From Phaeoceros laevis (Eukaryota; Anthocerotophyta; Anthocerotopsida; Notothyladales): DNA of 64,000 nt. The first letter of the stretch is position 1, and every line of letters starts with the position of its first letter. The position numbers and the translations under genes were made by a program. Of the stretch, positions 11,434 through 21,681 are shown piece after piece. The notes under the pieces were generated by a model, which saw only the letters and a program-made list of their open reading frames with translations, was not told where the DNA came from and made no database searches. The DNA is taken from the NCBI GenBank assembly GCA_049999765.1, contig JBNGIQ010009234.1, forward strand, positions 314,632 through 378,631, in the 5' to 3' direction.

Positions 11434-14400
11434 ATGCAGGATGCGGAAGGATTGGTTCACAACCGCTCACCTGCATTGGCCAGGCCGGCTGGCGGGGCCT
11501 CCAGCTCGGAGCAGAAAGAGCATGTCAAGGTAGGCACTGAACAGGCACCACCAGGAGCTGCTCCGCAGGGTGAGAACAATGCGGGTGTGAGCTTGGATGG
11601 AGATTCTGCTCACGCCCTCATAGATACAGCTGGTCTGTACCAAGCGAGCGGTACGGTTGCAGAGACGAAGATGGTTGCTGGGGAAGCGGAGCTGCGGAAG
11701 TTTGTTGAGGCCAAATTTGAGTCTGTTCCGGAAATCGTGGGAGACCTTGACAATGAAAAGGCTGCTGAGGACGCGTCGGTGTCCTCTCTCTTGGCTTCCA
11801 ACGAAGACCTGTCACGTCGTGCAGGAATGATTCCCAAAAGCTCTGGGATATTTTCATTTCAAGAACCTGGTCTATTCGTGCAACACCTCAAGACAGCGGA
11901 ATCAGAGGCACCAGACCAACAAGGAACAAGTCCCCTTGGTTTGAGGAAGAGACGATGTGTAACGAGCTTAGGGCTGTTGGATCTTCCTTACAATGCACTA
12001 GAGGGAGGAGTTAAATCATATGTAAGTGGAGTAGGCAGCCAGGCTTCATCTGTTGACGAAGCAGACACTGGAAACTTACAGCTGCAAGCATCCGAGCTAT
12101 GGAAGCACCTCAAACGGCCCCTATCAGCTTCAATTTGTTCTACCATGTGTCTGCTATTGGTATGGCACGATTCTTACAGCTGACCTCTGATCTTCTCAAA
12201 TGGTGTTATTTTTCTGAGATACAGGTGCATGGTGCATTGTACTACTTTAGGGGCCTTATCGATAACATGTCTTGTTAAAAATTGACCGTATGCAGATTCT
12301 GACTGCCTTCGTGGTGATTGTGACTGCATGCGCGGTGTCTATTCTGTTCACAGTGACAGTGCACACGAAGCTCCAAATCCTCAGTGTATGGCATCGATCC
12401 TCTCCCACCTGTTCTTTATGGCTTTGAATTGTGCAACAACTCCCTCCTGTTTCCTTCCCCTGCAGGATGAGTTGCGTATCCTGAGGAAAGGCACAGGGCA
12501 CTCTGTTGCTTGCCCCAGTCCAGATTATCCAGTTGACGGGACCATTCCTGAAGACCAGGAGGGGCATCGTAGATTGGCTTTCTATGGCATATTATGTTTT
12601 TTTCTTACCCCATTTTTGTTCTTCAAATATGGTGATCACATTCTGAAGTTGACTGGGCCTGCAAATAATACAGGAGCAGAAGATAAATTGCCGTTTAGTA
12701 AGCAAGTTGCTTATAAGGTTGATGTACTTTTTTCATATCACTCTTTTGCGAAGCCACTTGCACTTTTGCTGGCAACTGTCTTCCTTATTGGAGCTGGTGG
12801 AGTTGCTCTCTTTGCCGTGGGTGCTGAGAGCTTAACAGATACACTCTGGGTCGCATGGACGTATGTAGCTGATGCAGGGAACCATGCTGACAGTGTTGGA
12901 TTCGGCCCCAGGTTGGTGTCTGTCTGCATCAGCTTTGGTGGAATGCTCATTTTTGCTTTAATGGTGGGGCTCGTCTCTGATGCCATTTCGGAGAAGGTGG
13001 ACTCATTACGGAAAGGCAAAAGCCAAGTTCTTGAATGCAACCATACGTTGATTCTTGGCTGGAGTGATAAGCTGGTTGGTTCCATTCTCATGATCTAATA
13101 TGTTTAGGGGGAGACACCTCTGTCTCAGATGCTCCCCACCAGTTATATTTGCAGAGACCTTGACTTTGCTCTAACCTGTCACTGTGCTTTTGCTGCATTT
13201 CAGGGTTCTATACTGAGGCACTTAGCCATAGCAAACCGGAGCTTAGGGGGAGGTGTGGTTGTTGTACTTTCTGAGCGGGACAAAGAGACGATGGAGGCAG
13301 ACATTGCCAAACTGGAGTTCGACTTCATGGGAACCTTTGTGATTTGCAGAAGTGGCAGTCCCCTCATTATGGCAGATCTAAAGAAGGTTAGCGGCTGTCG
13401 GTGTATGTATGTTTTGGGTGGATGTGCTGTGCCAATTACCTCTGGAGGTAAACTCCCGCATTTGCTGGTGTTTGCAAAATGTGTCCATGATAGCTATGAC
13501 ATGTTCCTTTCATGTATTCCTTTGTTGACAGAAGTTTTTCCATTGGTTTCTGCACAGGTTTCTGTCTCCAAAGCAAGATCCATCATAGTCCTTGCTGAAA
13601 TTGGAAATGCTGACCAGGTAAGAAAGAACTGGAGTGAATTCGAGCTTCTCTGCATTTTGTTAAGCGCACGTGTTTGAGTTATGATGATCCACGTCCTGTG
13701 TTGTGTTTAACTCAATCGAGATTAATGTGTGTCTTGTGTGTCTCTTTGTTGATTAGAGCGATGCACGAGCTCTGAGGGTTGTCTTGAACTTAACTGGTGT
13801 GAAAGAAGGTTTGAGAGGTCACGTTGTGGTGGAGCTCAGCGATGTTGACAATGAACAGCTGGTGAAACTAGTGGGAGGACAACTTGTTGAAACATTAGTT
13901 GCGCATGACGTGATCGGTCGACTTATGATTCAGTGTGCCCGGCAACCTGGTCTTGCATTGGTATAAAGTTTCTAGTAGCTAAATCTCTGTCTGCTTCCTT
14001 CACTGTTCCCTGAAAGTTGACGTACTTTTCAGTGCCTTGGCAGATCTGGGAAGATATTCTGGGGTTTCAAAATGCGGAGTTCTACTTCAGGAGGTGGCCC
14101 CAACTTGATGGCATGCGGTTTGAAGATGTACTGATTAGCTTCCCTGCTGCTGTACCAGTGGGCGTGAAGGTAGCTACCACAGGTGGAAAAATCATCGTGA
14201 ATCCAGAGGATGACTATGTGATGTCTGAGGGCGACGAATTGCTTGTGCTAGCTGAAGACGATGATACATATTCCCCTGGAGACCTACCTCAGGTATTTTT
14301 TGTGTATTGCCTATACTTGTTAATGATGACGTCATTTGTGAACTACACAAGGAGATGAAATGAACTACACAAGGAGATGAAACTTCATGACTTTCTTCAC

Positions 14401-15973
14401 ACTGGTAGTCTTGCGCACTGTGTTTTGTTACCCTGGCAATTGTTGTCCTTCGTCTCCTCATCCAGGAACACCCCGTCCTATGAGTTTGGTGTTGATCTTT
14501 TGGACACAAATTGTGGCTTAAATTGAAGTCTCAAATTCAGGGTCCACACCATAGCTTATAGCTCAAATAGGAACATGAAAACCTCGTGCCAATGTCTTCA
14601 AGTTCTCTCTTTGCCGCAGGTGTGCAGGAGGCCTCTGCCAATAAATGTATGTTCGCCGAAGCTCCCGGAGAGGATTTTGTTTTGCGGTTGGCGCCGAGAC
14701 ATTGATGACTTGATACAGGTAAATGTTCGCTCACCGCCTGTTGCACCGCATGCAGTTGCAGTGGAAAATATGCTGGCATGTCGGTCATGTTTACTTCTCT
14801 AGCTGTCCAGTGGTGATCAGAGTCGTCAAGACTGTGAGCTAAGCTGTGTAGTAACTGGACTTCGTGAACAGGTTGTGGACGAATTTCTCGCAAGCGGTTC
14901 AGAATTGTGGCTCTTTAACGAAGTCCCGTTAGCAGAGAGAAACAGGAAACTTGAGGATGGGGGCCTCTGCGTGGGTCAGCTCGTAAACACGTGTCTTGTC
15001 CACCGCGAGGGGAATGCTGTAATACGTCGGCATCTGGAATGTCTCCCACTCGAGACTTTCGATTCTGTGAGTACTCGTCTATCATTTTGCAACACTTGGC
15101 AAGGACCGGTGCGGGAGACCTTCATGTGAACGTTTTGTTCCCATATGGGGTTGCCTTCAGATTTTAATCCTTGCGGATGAGGCGTTAGAGGATACACCCG
15201 TGTACGCCGATTCGCGTTCTGTAGCAACCCTTCTTCTAATACGGGATATTCAGGTTTGTTTTCCTTACGATCGCAAGTTGCGAGTCTAAACATGCATTTT
15301 TGTTCTCGTTTCTGCGTTGACCGTTGATCTCATCGTATAGTCCCCACTCAGTATTGATGTCGGGTTATTGGCAGTCAAAGCGCATGAGAGATAAAGCCAG
15401 CCAGGTTAGGGAACATTGTGGAGGTGGGGCACCGCAGAGGCAGACCTCCTGGATCCTTGACATGGAGCAAGCATCCCACAACTCAATTGTCATCAGTGAA
15501 ATTCTGGACTCCCGGACAAAGAACCTTGTGTCTGTGTCAGCAATCGGTGATTATGTTCTATCAAACGAGCTTGTCAGCATGGCACTGGCAATGGTGGCGG
15601 AAGAAAAGCAAATAAATAGAGTCCTTGAAGAACTCTTTGCTAAAGAGGTGAGCCCGCTGACTTTACTACTGTTGAGACGCATGCACCTGCAAAAGAAAGA
15701 TGGAGATTTTCTGTTCACATGCGATGACCTGTTGACGGATTGATCGTGCAGGGCAATGAACTGTACATCCGAAAGGCAGGAATTTATTTGCATCATGATC
15801 ATGAGGAGCTGAGCTTCTATGACGTTTTGATTCGGGCTAGACAACGGAAGGAGATTGTTGTTGGTTACCGACGGGCTTCAGACCGGCGCCCTATTATTAA
15901 TCCACCAGATAAGGCCACTCCAGTGCCTTGGTCGCTGTCTGATGTGTTTATCGTGTTGTCACAAGAGGAGTGA
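11434..15973 (+). CDS. POLLUX-like ion channel (plastid envelope channel PEC1/PEC2 family)
   Basis: Predicted cation channel related to CASTOR/POLLUX and closest to the plant plastid-envelope PEC1/PEC2 group. Twelve exons can be joined with gt-ag sites: 11434-12159, 12296-12385, 12466-13074, 13204-13386, 13558-13617, 13757-13960, 14044-14292, 14620-14718, 14872-15066, 15161-15253, 15375-15647, 15752-15973, giving 1000 residues. Membrane segments lie in exon 2 and exon 3. The pore region reads DAGNHADSVGFGPRLVS, followed by two RCK-type NAD-binding domains with SISFGGM-like and HTLILGWSDKL hallmarks, then RGHVVVELSDVDNE, WEDILGFQNAEF and ILFCGWRRDIDDL. The family is usually near 820 residues; the excess is the 242-codon first exon, which is acidic and does not resemble a clear transit peptide. 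All eleven introns are phase 0. Confidence 0.9.
14339..14382. repeat. 22-bp tandem duplication in a POLLUX-like intron
   Basis: Two identical 22-base units (14339-14360, 14361-14382) beginning tgaactacacaag lie in the intron between exons 7 and 8. Confidence 0.9.
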
Positions 15974-16230
15974 TAAGCTTGTTATAGTCTATACAGTAGA
16001 GAGCCTCTGTGAGCAAGCCGCTACTTCAGACGCTTCACCCTGCTTGTCTGCAGAGTACTTCAAACTCACGTCAACTGGGCTTTGGTGGGAACAAACGAGG
16101 AATTGCTTGCACAGTCTACAAAAGAGAATTGGACAATCAGTTCGCATCAACAATTTCCATGATTTTCCACACAAGAGCACGATTTTTCAGCTCGAAATCG
16201 TGATAATCCCAACCTTGTTCACTTCAAATT

Positions 16231-16330
16231 NNNNNNNNNNNNNNNNNNNNNNNNNNNNNNNNNNNNNNNNNNNNNNNNNNNNNNNNNNNNNNNNNNNNNN
16301 NNNNNNNNNNNNNNNNNNNNNNNNNNNNNN
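16231..16330. other. Assembly gap (100 N)
   Basis: Run of exactly 100 N, a conventional placeholder for a gap of unknown size. Confidence 0.95.
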
Positions 16331-16979
16331 GTCCCAGTATGACACTGTAACTTCTTTCTCCTGAACCTCCTCATCAAAAACTCGCTGTGGCGACCAAATC
16401 GGCTGATCAAGAACATGCTCCTGCTCCTCCCAGGTCAGACAGACTGAAAATTCGAACTGCAGTACAAGTCAAGCATTTGGGTCAAGTCCCTTCACCAAAA
16501 GTTACTGATAATGGCATGGATGCTATCACCATCAGACACCGAAAATGGAAAGAAAACTCAACATACAGATGGTGAGATGATGACATACCCACTGAGTCTC
16601 GACACTCTACATCCATTTCTCCTAGTCTACACGAGTAAATAGGGCGCGAACACAACTGCAGGGAAGCCCCCTCGAAGCACCTATGATCATGCATACAAGG
16701 GTTCACTTCGAGCCCTTCCCATATGCCATTGCAACAAACTCCAGCATGCTAGTGATAGAAGCTCAACGTTGGCTTTCAGAAGCTGGCTGCACACCCACAA
16801 AGCAAGTAAATCTATCTTACAGCAAGGAGATGTACTTGACTTAGTCCAAAGTGATTATTTCATGATGGCCAAATGTTATGTGTACAGAGTGTGCAGAGGC
16901 AATACTTGTCTTGCACTAATAATAATAATAATAATATGGAGTTTACTACCGCTTGATCTTGTGGCACTTTCACAAAGCC

Positions 16980-17023
16980 TCTACATATCTTGGTTTTGTG
17001 GTCTACATATCTTGGTTTTGTGG
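16980..17023. repeat. 22-bp tandem duplication
   Basis: Two identical 22-base units starting tctacatatcttgg (16980-17001 and 17002-17023), followed directly by a G-rich run (about 17020-17038). Confidence 0.9.
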
Positions 17024-17077
17024 GGGGTGGGGGGGGTTTGGAATGTTGCCAGTATAAGACTCTAGATCTGTTTTCTT

Positions 17078-17475
17078 AGGCTGTTGGGCAGTGCACAAAA
17101 GAAATTGTAAGTTAACCCATGAGGATCTGTCATGCTCTTTTCCAGGATGTTGCGAGCATAAGAGTCTAGAGCATTTGTCATAACACTTCAGAGCAGTTGT
17201 CATAACACTTCAGAGCAGTTGTCATAATACTCTAGAGCATTTTCAGAGCAGTTGTCATAATACTCTAGAGCATTTGTCAGCTGCTTCGTCTGATGCCAAT
17301 GCATGAGTTGGGTGTGTCCACGAAGAGATCTGGAGATCTCAAGAATAGTTGCATCTCTACTTGAGCACAGATAATTGACCACTAATGCCGGGAGTTCATC
17401 ACAGAGAGACACATGGAGGTTCCCATGAACCCATTACCGTTCATCAGAGAAATTTTAACGCCTCAGCTCTAAGGT
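17078..17475 (+). pseudogene. Decayed genomic copy of the helicase 3' end
   Basis: This segment matches the helicase at about 9890-10175: end of the motif VI exon (gtgcacaaaag), the gtaagt donor, the intron with its tgatgcc-atgcatgagttggg block, the gagcacag acceptor and the start of the next exon through the block ending atggaggttcccatga. The intron is retained, so it arose by DNA duplication, not retrotransposition. In the parental frame the second exon hits TAA after four codons (ATA ATT GAC CAC), so it cannot encode the same protein. The copy is about 100 bases longer than the source because its intron has gained tandem repeats (17165-17280). Confidence 0.85.
17165..17280. repeat. Compound tandem repeat inside the helicase pseudogene
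   Basis: Two identical 22-base units (17177-17198, 17199-17220), each starting gtcataacacttcagag, are followed by a 33-base and a 27-base variant that share gtcataatactctagagcat. The corresponding intron in the intact helicase has only a single related stretch, so the expansion is specific to this copy. Confidence 0.85.
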
Positions 17476-17502
17476 ACCACCGTTTCTGCAGTTAGGTCAT
17501 CT

Positions 17503-17568
17503 GATTATAGGAGGGATAAGAAACTCTAGTAGTCTAGACTACTAGAGTTTCTTATCCCTTCTATAATC
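17503..17568. repeat. 66-bp near-perfect palindrome
   Basis: Arms 17503-17535 and 17536-17568 are reverse complements over 33 bases with a single mismatch (g at 17511 against t at 17560) and no spacer; the centre is agtct/agact. It can extrude as a cruciform or fold into a long hairpin. No coding frame crosses it in a meaningful way. Confidence 0.95.
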
Positions 17569-17597
17569 AACTGGTGTAGACTCCACATACACCAGTT
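17569..17597. repeat. Second hairpin abutting the palindrome
   Basis: Arms aactggtgta (17569-17578) and tacaccagtt (17588-17597) are perfect reverse complements around a 9-base loop, and begin at the base after the long palindrome ends. Confidence 0.9.
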
Positions 17598-17974
17598 CAT
17601 CGTTTTGATTGAAGTGGATTGCTCAAGATCCGCTCAAGGTTTGTCGAGGGCTGATGGTGCAATGTGACGGTCTAAAAGTTCCAACGAAACTTAAGGCGTC
17701 TCCTATGATGGCCACTCCAACTCGGATCGGTTTCTCAAAATACATTACATAAAAGGATGGTGTAGATAGCTTTACATGACGCTGTAAATTACAAGCGGAA
17801 GAATTATCACAGCTATCATTCATGTCTTGTCTACCAGAGTACACGTAGTTAGACACTCTGCTATACCTGGTGACAAACAAAAGTCCGTGGTGAAAACACA
17901 TCGAAGGCAAATGAATTCAGTGACACAAGAGGCCGCTCTCGAAAGGGTGTATCTTGACCCCCTCGAGACTACAT
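17598..17974. other. Intergenic, nothing recognised
   Basis: Downstream (3') of the HdeD-like gene. It probably contains that gene's 3' untranslated region. No coding signal recognised. Confidence 0.4.
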
Positions 17975-19056
17975 CTAAGCTCCTGGGGCAGCACGGTTGC
18001 CTGAAGGAGCTGCCTGTAGCAGAGGCTCCCTGGCGGCAAGGGACTCCCGAGTCCTGTGACCTGCACGACCATTCCACGTGTTTCTAAGTAAGCTCCTTGT
18101 TGGCTACCTAGGAGTGTCAGCACACTTGTTAAAAGAGATGAACATGGCAGAAAAGGATGTCCAGAAACTCACCCAAGAAGGCCATGGATGAAATCATGAG
18201 CATGGCTAGCCCGGACACCAGCAAGTCCGCTCCGAATATGATGCCCACCAGCACGATGCCATATGAGGGTGCAAGAGCCAGTATCGTGAAGGCAAGGATG
18301 ATGGACAAAATCCCGCTCACCAGGACCGCTGGCCAGGAGCTCAAGGACCTCACTTGGCATGCCATCAACAGCTTCAACACTCCCTGCAGGGGATCACAAA
18401 CAAAGACCAACCAGACCATATGAAAAACTCCCAGAACACTCGCGGGACAAATTCAACGCATTTGAACAAGACCCCCGGTCTCAAACCAAGGAGCAACAGG
18501 ACAAACGTTTCACACGTCCCCAACGGGAAGCCAGCCAGCAACCAAGTGCAGGAAAGGGTGGTGGTATACACACATGACTAAGGAACCATCCTGCCAGGAC
18601 AAAAAGCAGCATCGTGCCGCCTGCAATCGGCTGCAGAAGCATCCAGAGGCCGACCGCAAGGTGCAAAATGCCGAGAAGCAGAAATGAGGTTGTTCCTGGC
18701 GCTCCGCACACGAGAAGGAAGTGCAGGAGAGACACGGCGCCACCTAGCACCAGCAGCCATGCTATGAGCTGCTCCACAGCCAGGGCGAAGACGAGCGGAA
18801 AAGTGATGCCAACAATTCCCACCAGGACGAACACCGCACCGAAGATGGTGTAGTACAGGGACAGCCTCTCCAGGTGCTCATGCGCCACATCCGGGGTGGT
18901 GAGAGCCCTGATAGGGATGGTCACGTTGTACGTCTGCCTCTCCTCCGCAGGTAGGCTCGCTGTTACCACATCTGGATCCACAGAACGAGCTTCTGGCGGG
19001 TGCCCGTGACCGGGGGCCGGATAGTAGACGCCTTCATCCTTGGATGCCATGACCAT
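17975..19056 (-). CDS. HdeD/DUF308-family membrane protein
   Basis: Multi-pass membrane protein resembling the bacterial acid-resistance protein HdeD (DUF308). Exon 1 starts at ATG 19056 (MVMASKDEGVYYPAPG) with a hydrophilic N-terminus of about 65 residues. Hydrophobic segments follow, including GAVFVLVGIVGITFPLVFAL, LIAWLLVLGGAVSLLHFLLV and LLLGILHLAVGLWMLLQPIA. Exon 1 ends AGWFLSH at a gtgtgt donor, and exon 2 (from about 18386) continues GVLKLLMACQV with segments PAVLVSGILSIILAFTILAL and YGIVLVGIIFGADLLVSGLA, to a gtgagt donor near 18170. A hydrophilic last exon is likely; with the gtgcag acceptor it ends at TAG 17975-17977, while an alternative acceptor would end at 17917. About six membrane spans are expected. 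Function in plants is unknown to me; acid stress is only the bacterial precedent. Confidence 0.7.
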
Positions 19057-19446
19057 TTACCTTCGTCACTCTTCCCTCAACCTTGGAAGAGATGTGCGTC
19101 TCGCAAGCTAGATTGTCTCTCGCGCAGAACAGAATCAGCCGCCAAGTCCAGTAACCTCATTCCACTATCATACGACCTCGGCTCCCACGCTTGAGCAAAA
19201 GACCTGCGGGCGGAGCCTGGACAGCTGGTCGGCCACTTGTCCCTCTCCTGGGGCTGCACAGTGGAGGAGACGAGAGAGGCATCATGCATGCCGTGTGCTG
19301 CCAGGTGTACGGACTTCACAGTAGCCACTTCGACAGTAGACGAGACTCGAGATAAAAGATATCTCAACCCTAAAGTTGCTTGCTCGCATTGATAACACAG
19401 CAGAGCTGAGTTCAGAGAGGTCAAGGTGGTGGCAAATTGGTGACGT

Positions 19447-20700
19447 CTAAGGGAGGCCCGGCGGCAGTGATGGTTTTGCAACTTTCAACACTCCGCATTT
19501 GCTGATCACCACGGACTTGAGCGGTCTGTTCCAGAAATTACGAGCGTTGAGAGCTCGGTCGTCTCCCAAAAATTCTGCAATGTCATTGAACTGCCGAATC
19601 CTCTCGCTCGGCTTGTAAGTCTGTACAGAAGCAATGGCTGCCACCACATCCAACCCTGCCACAGGCACGACCCTCTATGATTCAGCCTCATACACAAACG
19701 GCCCTACAAGGAGAAGAACAAGAAGAATCAAGCGGCGGAGAGAAGAACCTTCTAGCACTGTTCCAAACACGATGTTGCCGTTGTCAAGCTGAGGTGCTGG
19801 TCCGGGCCCTGCCACGTAGCACAAATCTCTGCCGTGATAAGAAGCTTAACTTGAGCACCAGTATCGGTGAGGAGCAAGGGGCAAAGCAAGGAACAGGGAG
19901 GAACCTGTAGTGATGAGGAATTCCACATTGCGGTAGTCAGGGCTCAGCTTGAGTGACTCGTCGTCATCGTTCTCAGACAGGCTGAGGGACACAGTGCCTG
20001 GCCTGGTGTGGCGGAGCGCGAAGGAGTTGGGGTTGATGGTTTCAGCATTCCTGTCCACGTTCTTGGGGCGGGGTACCTCGCCTCGGTCCCTGGATCCTTG
20101 CTTCCCAGCTTGAATGTACTGCCCGTAGAGCACGCGGTGGAAGATGGAACCCTCGTAGCTGGAGCCTGCGGCCCCGCTCACCATAGCCTTGAAGTTGGCC
20201 ACAGTCTGCGGCACCTGCTTCCCATAGAGCCCGATGACTATCCTGCCCAGGGGTTGCGGGTCAGAGCAGATCTGGCTGGCGTCGCCTAGGGTGCGGTCCG
20301 TGCGTGTGCCGTTGGGACAGATGCTGATGTCCAAGAAGACGCGGTCTGTGATGGTAGTATCGGGGCCTGGGGCAGGGGCAGGTGCCGACTCCTCCCTGCG
20401 AAGCTCCTCGACTTGATCAGGCTCTTCTGCTTTGGCAGGCAAACCGGCTGTTGCTACGGAGGCAATGCCAAGCAATATGAGTCCCCTGCGACTGCACCTG
20501 GAAGAAGAGGAGAAACTTGAGCTGGTGGTGTCCACTGCCCTCTCCTCACAAGCCCGGACTCTCACGCTCTGTTCCTGCTGCACATGCCTGCTTCTCCTCA
20601 GCTGTAGCGGTTGCACATTCCAGAGCTTGATTGTTTCCGGAGAAGACGTGAGCTGGTGCAGCAAATAAGAATGACCCCAAGCCCCTCCTGTGACAGCCAT
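19447..20700 (-). CDS. CYP28: Chloroplast cyclophilin-type peptidyl-prolyl isomerase CYP28
   Basis: Immunophilin-type protein of the thylakoid lumen. Exon 1 (20700-19905) encodes a transit region, then a twin-arginine signal SRRGLILLGIASVATAG ending in an AKA cleavage site, which indicates Tat-dependent lumen import. The cyclophilin fold follows with RVFLDISICPNG, LGRIVIGLYGKQVPQTVANF, YIQAGKQG, SLSLSENDDDES and NVEFLITTG. Exon 2 (about 19809-19749) adds APQLDNGNIVFGTVLEG; exon 3 adds LDVVAAIASVQTYKPSERI and AEFLGDDRALNARNFWNRPL, ending at the stop at 19447. These blocks match the plant CYP28 group specifically. Canonical cyclophilin active-site residues are replaced in this group, so isomerase activity is doubtful. 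The next gene upstream, the PTI1-like kinase, is on the same strand. Confidence 0.9.
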
Positions 20701-21681
20701 CTTGACAGTTCTCCTGCCTACATGTTACTACTCAAATGCGCAATCCATCCCACAGCCTGCATGGCTTCTCACCTATATTCACGATCGGGGCCTGCCAGGC
20801 AGGCGATCCGATATTTCACAAAGAGTTCCGCAAAGAGGCAGCCTTGCTTGGACTTCAGCATCCGCCTCGAATCATGGACATGCCCTCTTGGTTCATCCAG
20901 TCGAGGATTAATCCGCTTTAACCGAATCCTGTATTTGCCATTTCTGCGAGGCCTCATCCGTTTCATACCAATCACATCACTGCACCTCGGACAGCGACTA
21001 TCCGACGAGTACCGGTTAGCTGAAAATTTTGCTCAACAGCCCACAGCTAACCAGCTTCAAACGTGTTGCTGCTACGCAACGTATTGCCAGTTACGCATCG
21101 CAGGAAGCGAAAAAACCTATGCAAGGGTTTGCTGTTTCTGCTGAGCGACCGTGTTCATGCAAGTTGCTCCGACTGGACTTGGGAGAGAATAACAACAAAT
21201 TCTTTACCTCACATGCACAAAATACAGTACAGCAGGCAGGTTAGTGAAGGATAGCCGCTTATTCAGTGACATACAGCTATGCATCCTGACCGGGCTTCTT
21301 ACCGACTGAAGTGCTATCTACATGTCGTCCTAGGATAATCTTCCTGAAACTTGCAAGTAACCCTCACCATCCCACCTCTCTTGAACTGGGAGACTGACCA
21401 CCGCCGTGTCAGACATCAAAATACCGGATCTGCTACCAGGTAGCGCAGTAAAAATTTTCCTTACACCAACCCTCTATCAATCCCCAAACAATAGACAAAA
21501 GGACCTTCCCTGCAGCCCTCAATCTTTCCATAACCGTAGTACCAATAGTCTACATCCTGGAATTGCAGCTGAATCCAGGCAGAACCAAGGACCGCACCTT
21601 TCAACACTAGCCCCGAGGCTCTGGTTAGTTTCCCGTAAACAATCTCTGCACAAGAACATAAGCTTGTAGCAGCGGGATTCC
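20701..21681. other. Intergenic between CYP28 and the PTI1-like kinase
   Basis: About 1 kb upstream of CYP28 and downstream of the kinase. It has open frames up to 177 codons (20611-21144, plus) that overlap the antisense of CYP28 exon 1 and show no family resemblance. Nothing else seen. Confidence 0.4.

Larger units (their letters stand above)
15974..17075. other. Gene-poor stretch with assembly gap
   Basis: Downstream of the POLLUX-like gene. Open frames are short and overlap the N run at 16231-16330. A taa triplet microsatellite sits at about 16917-16937. No gene recognised. Confidence 0.5.

Noticed and set aside
17975-19056. HdeD-like gene as bacterial contamination
   Set aside because: Exons are joined by gt-ag introns in frame and plant genes flank it on the same contig segment without gaps.
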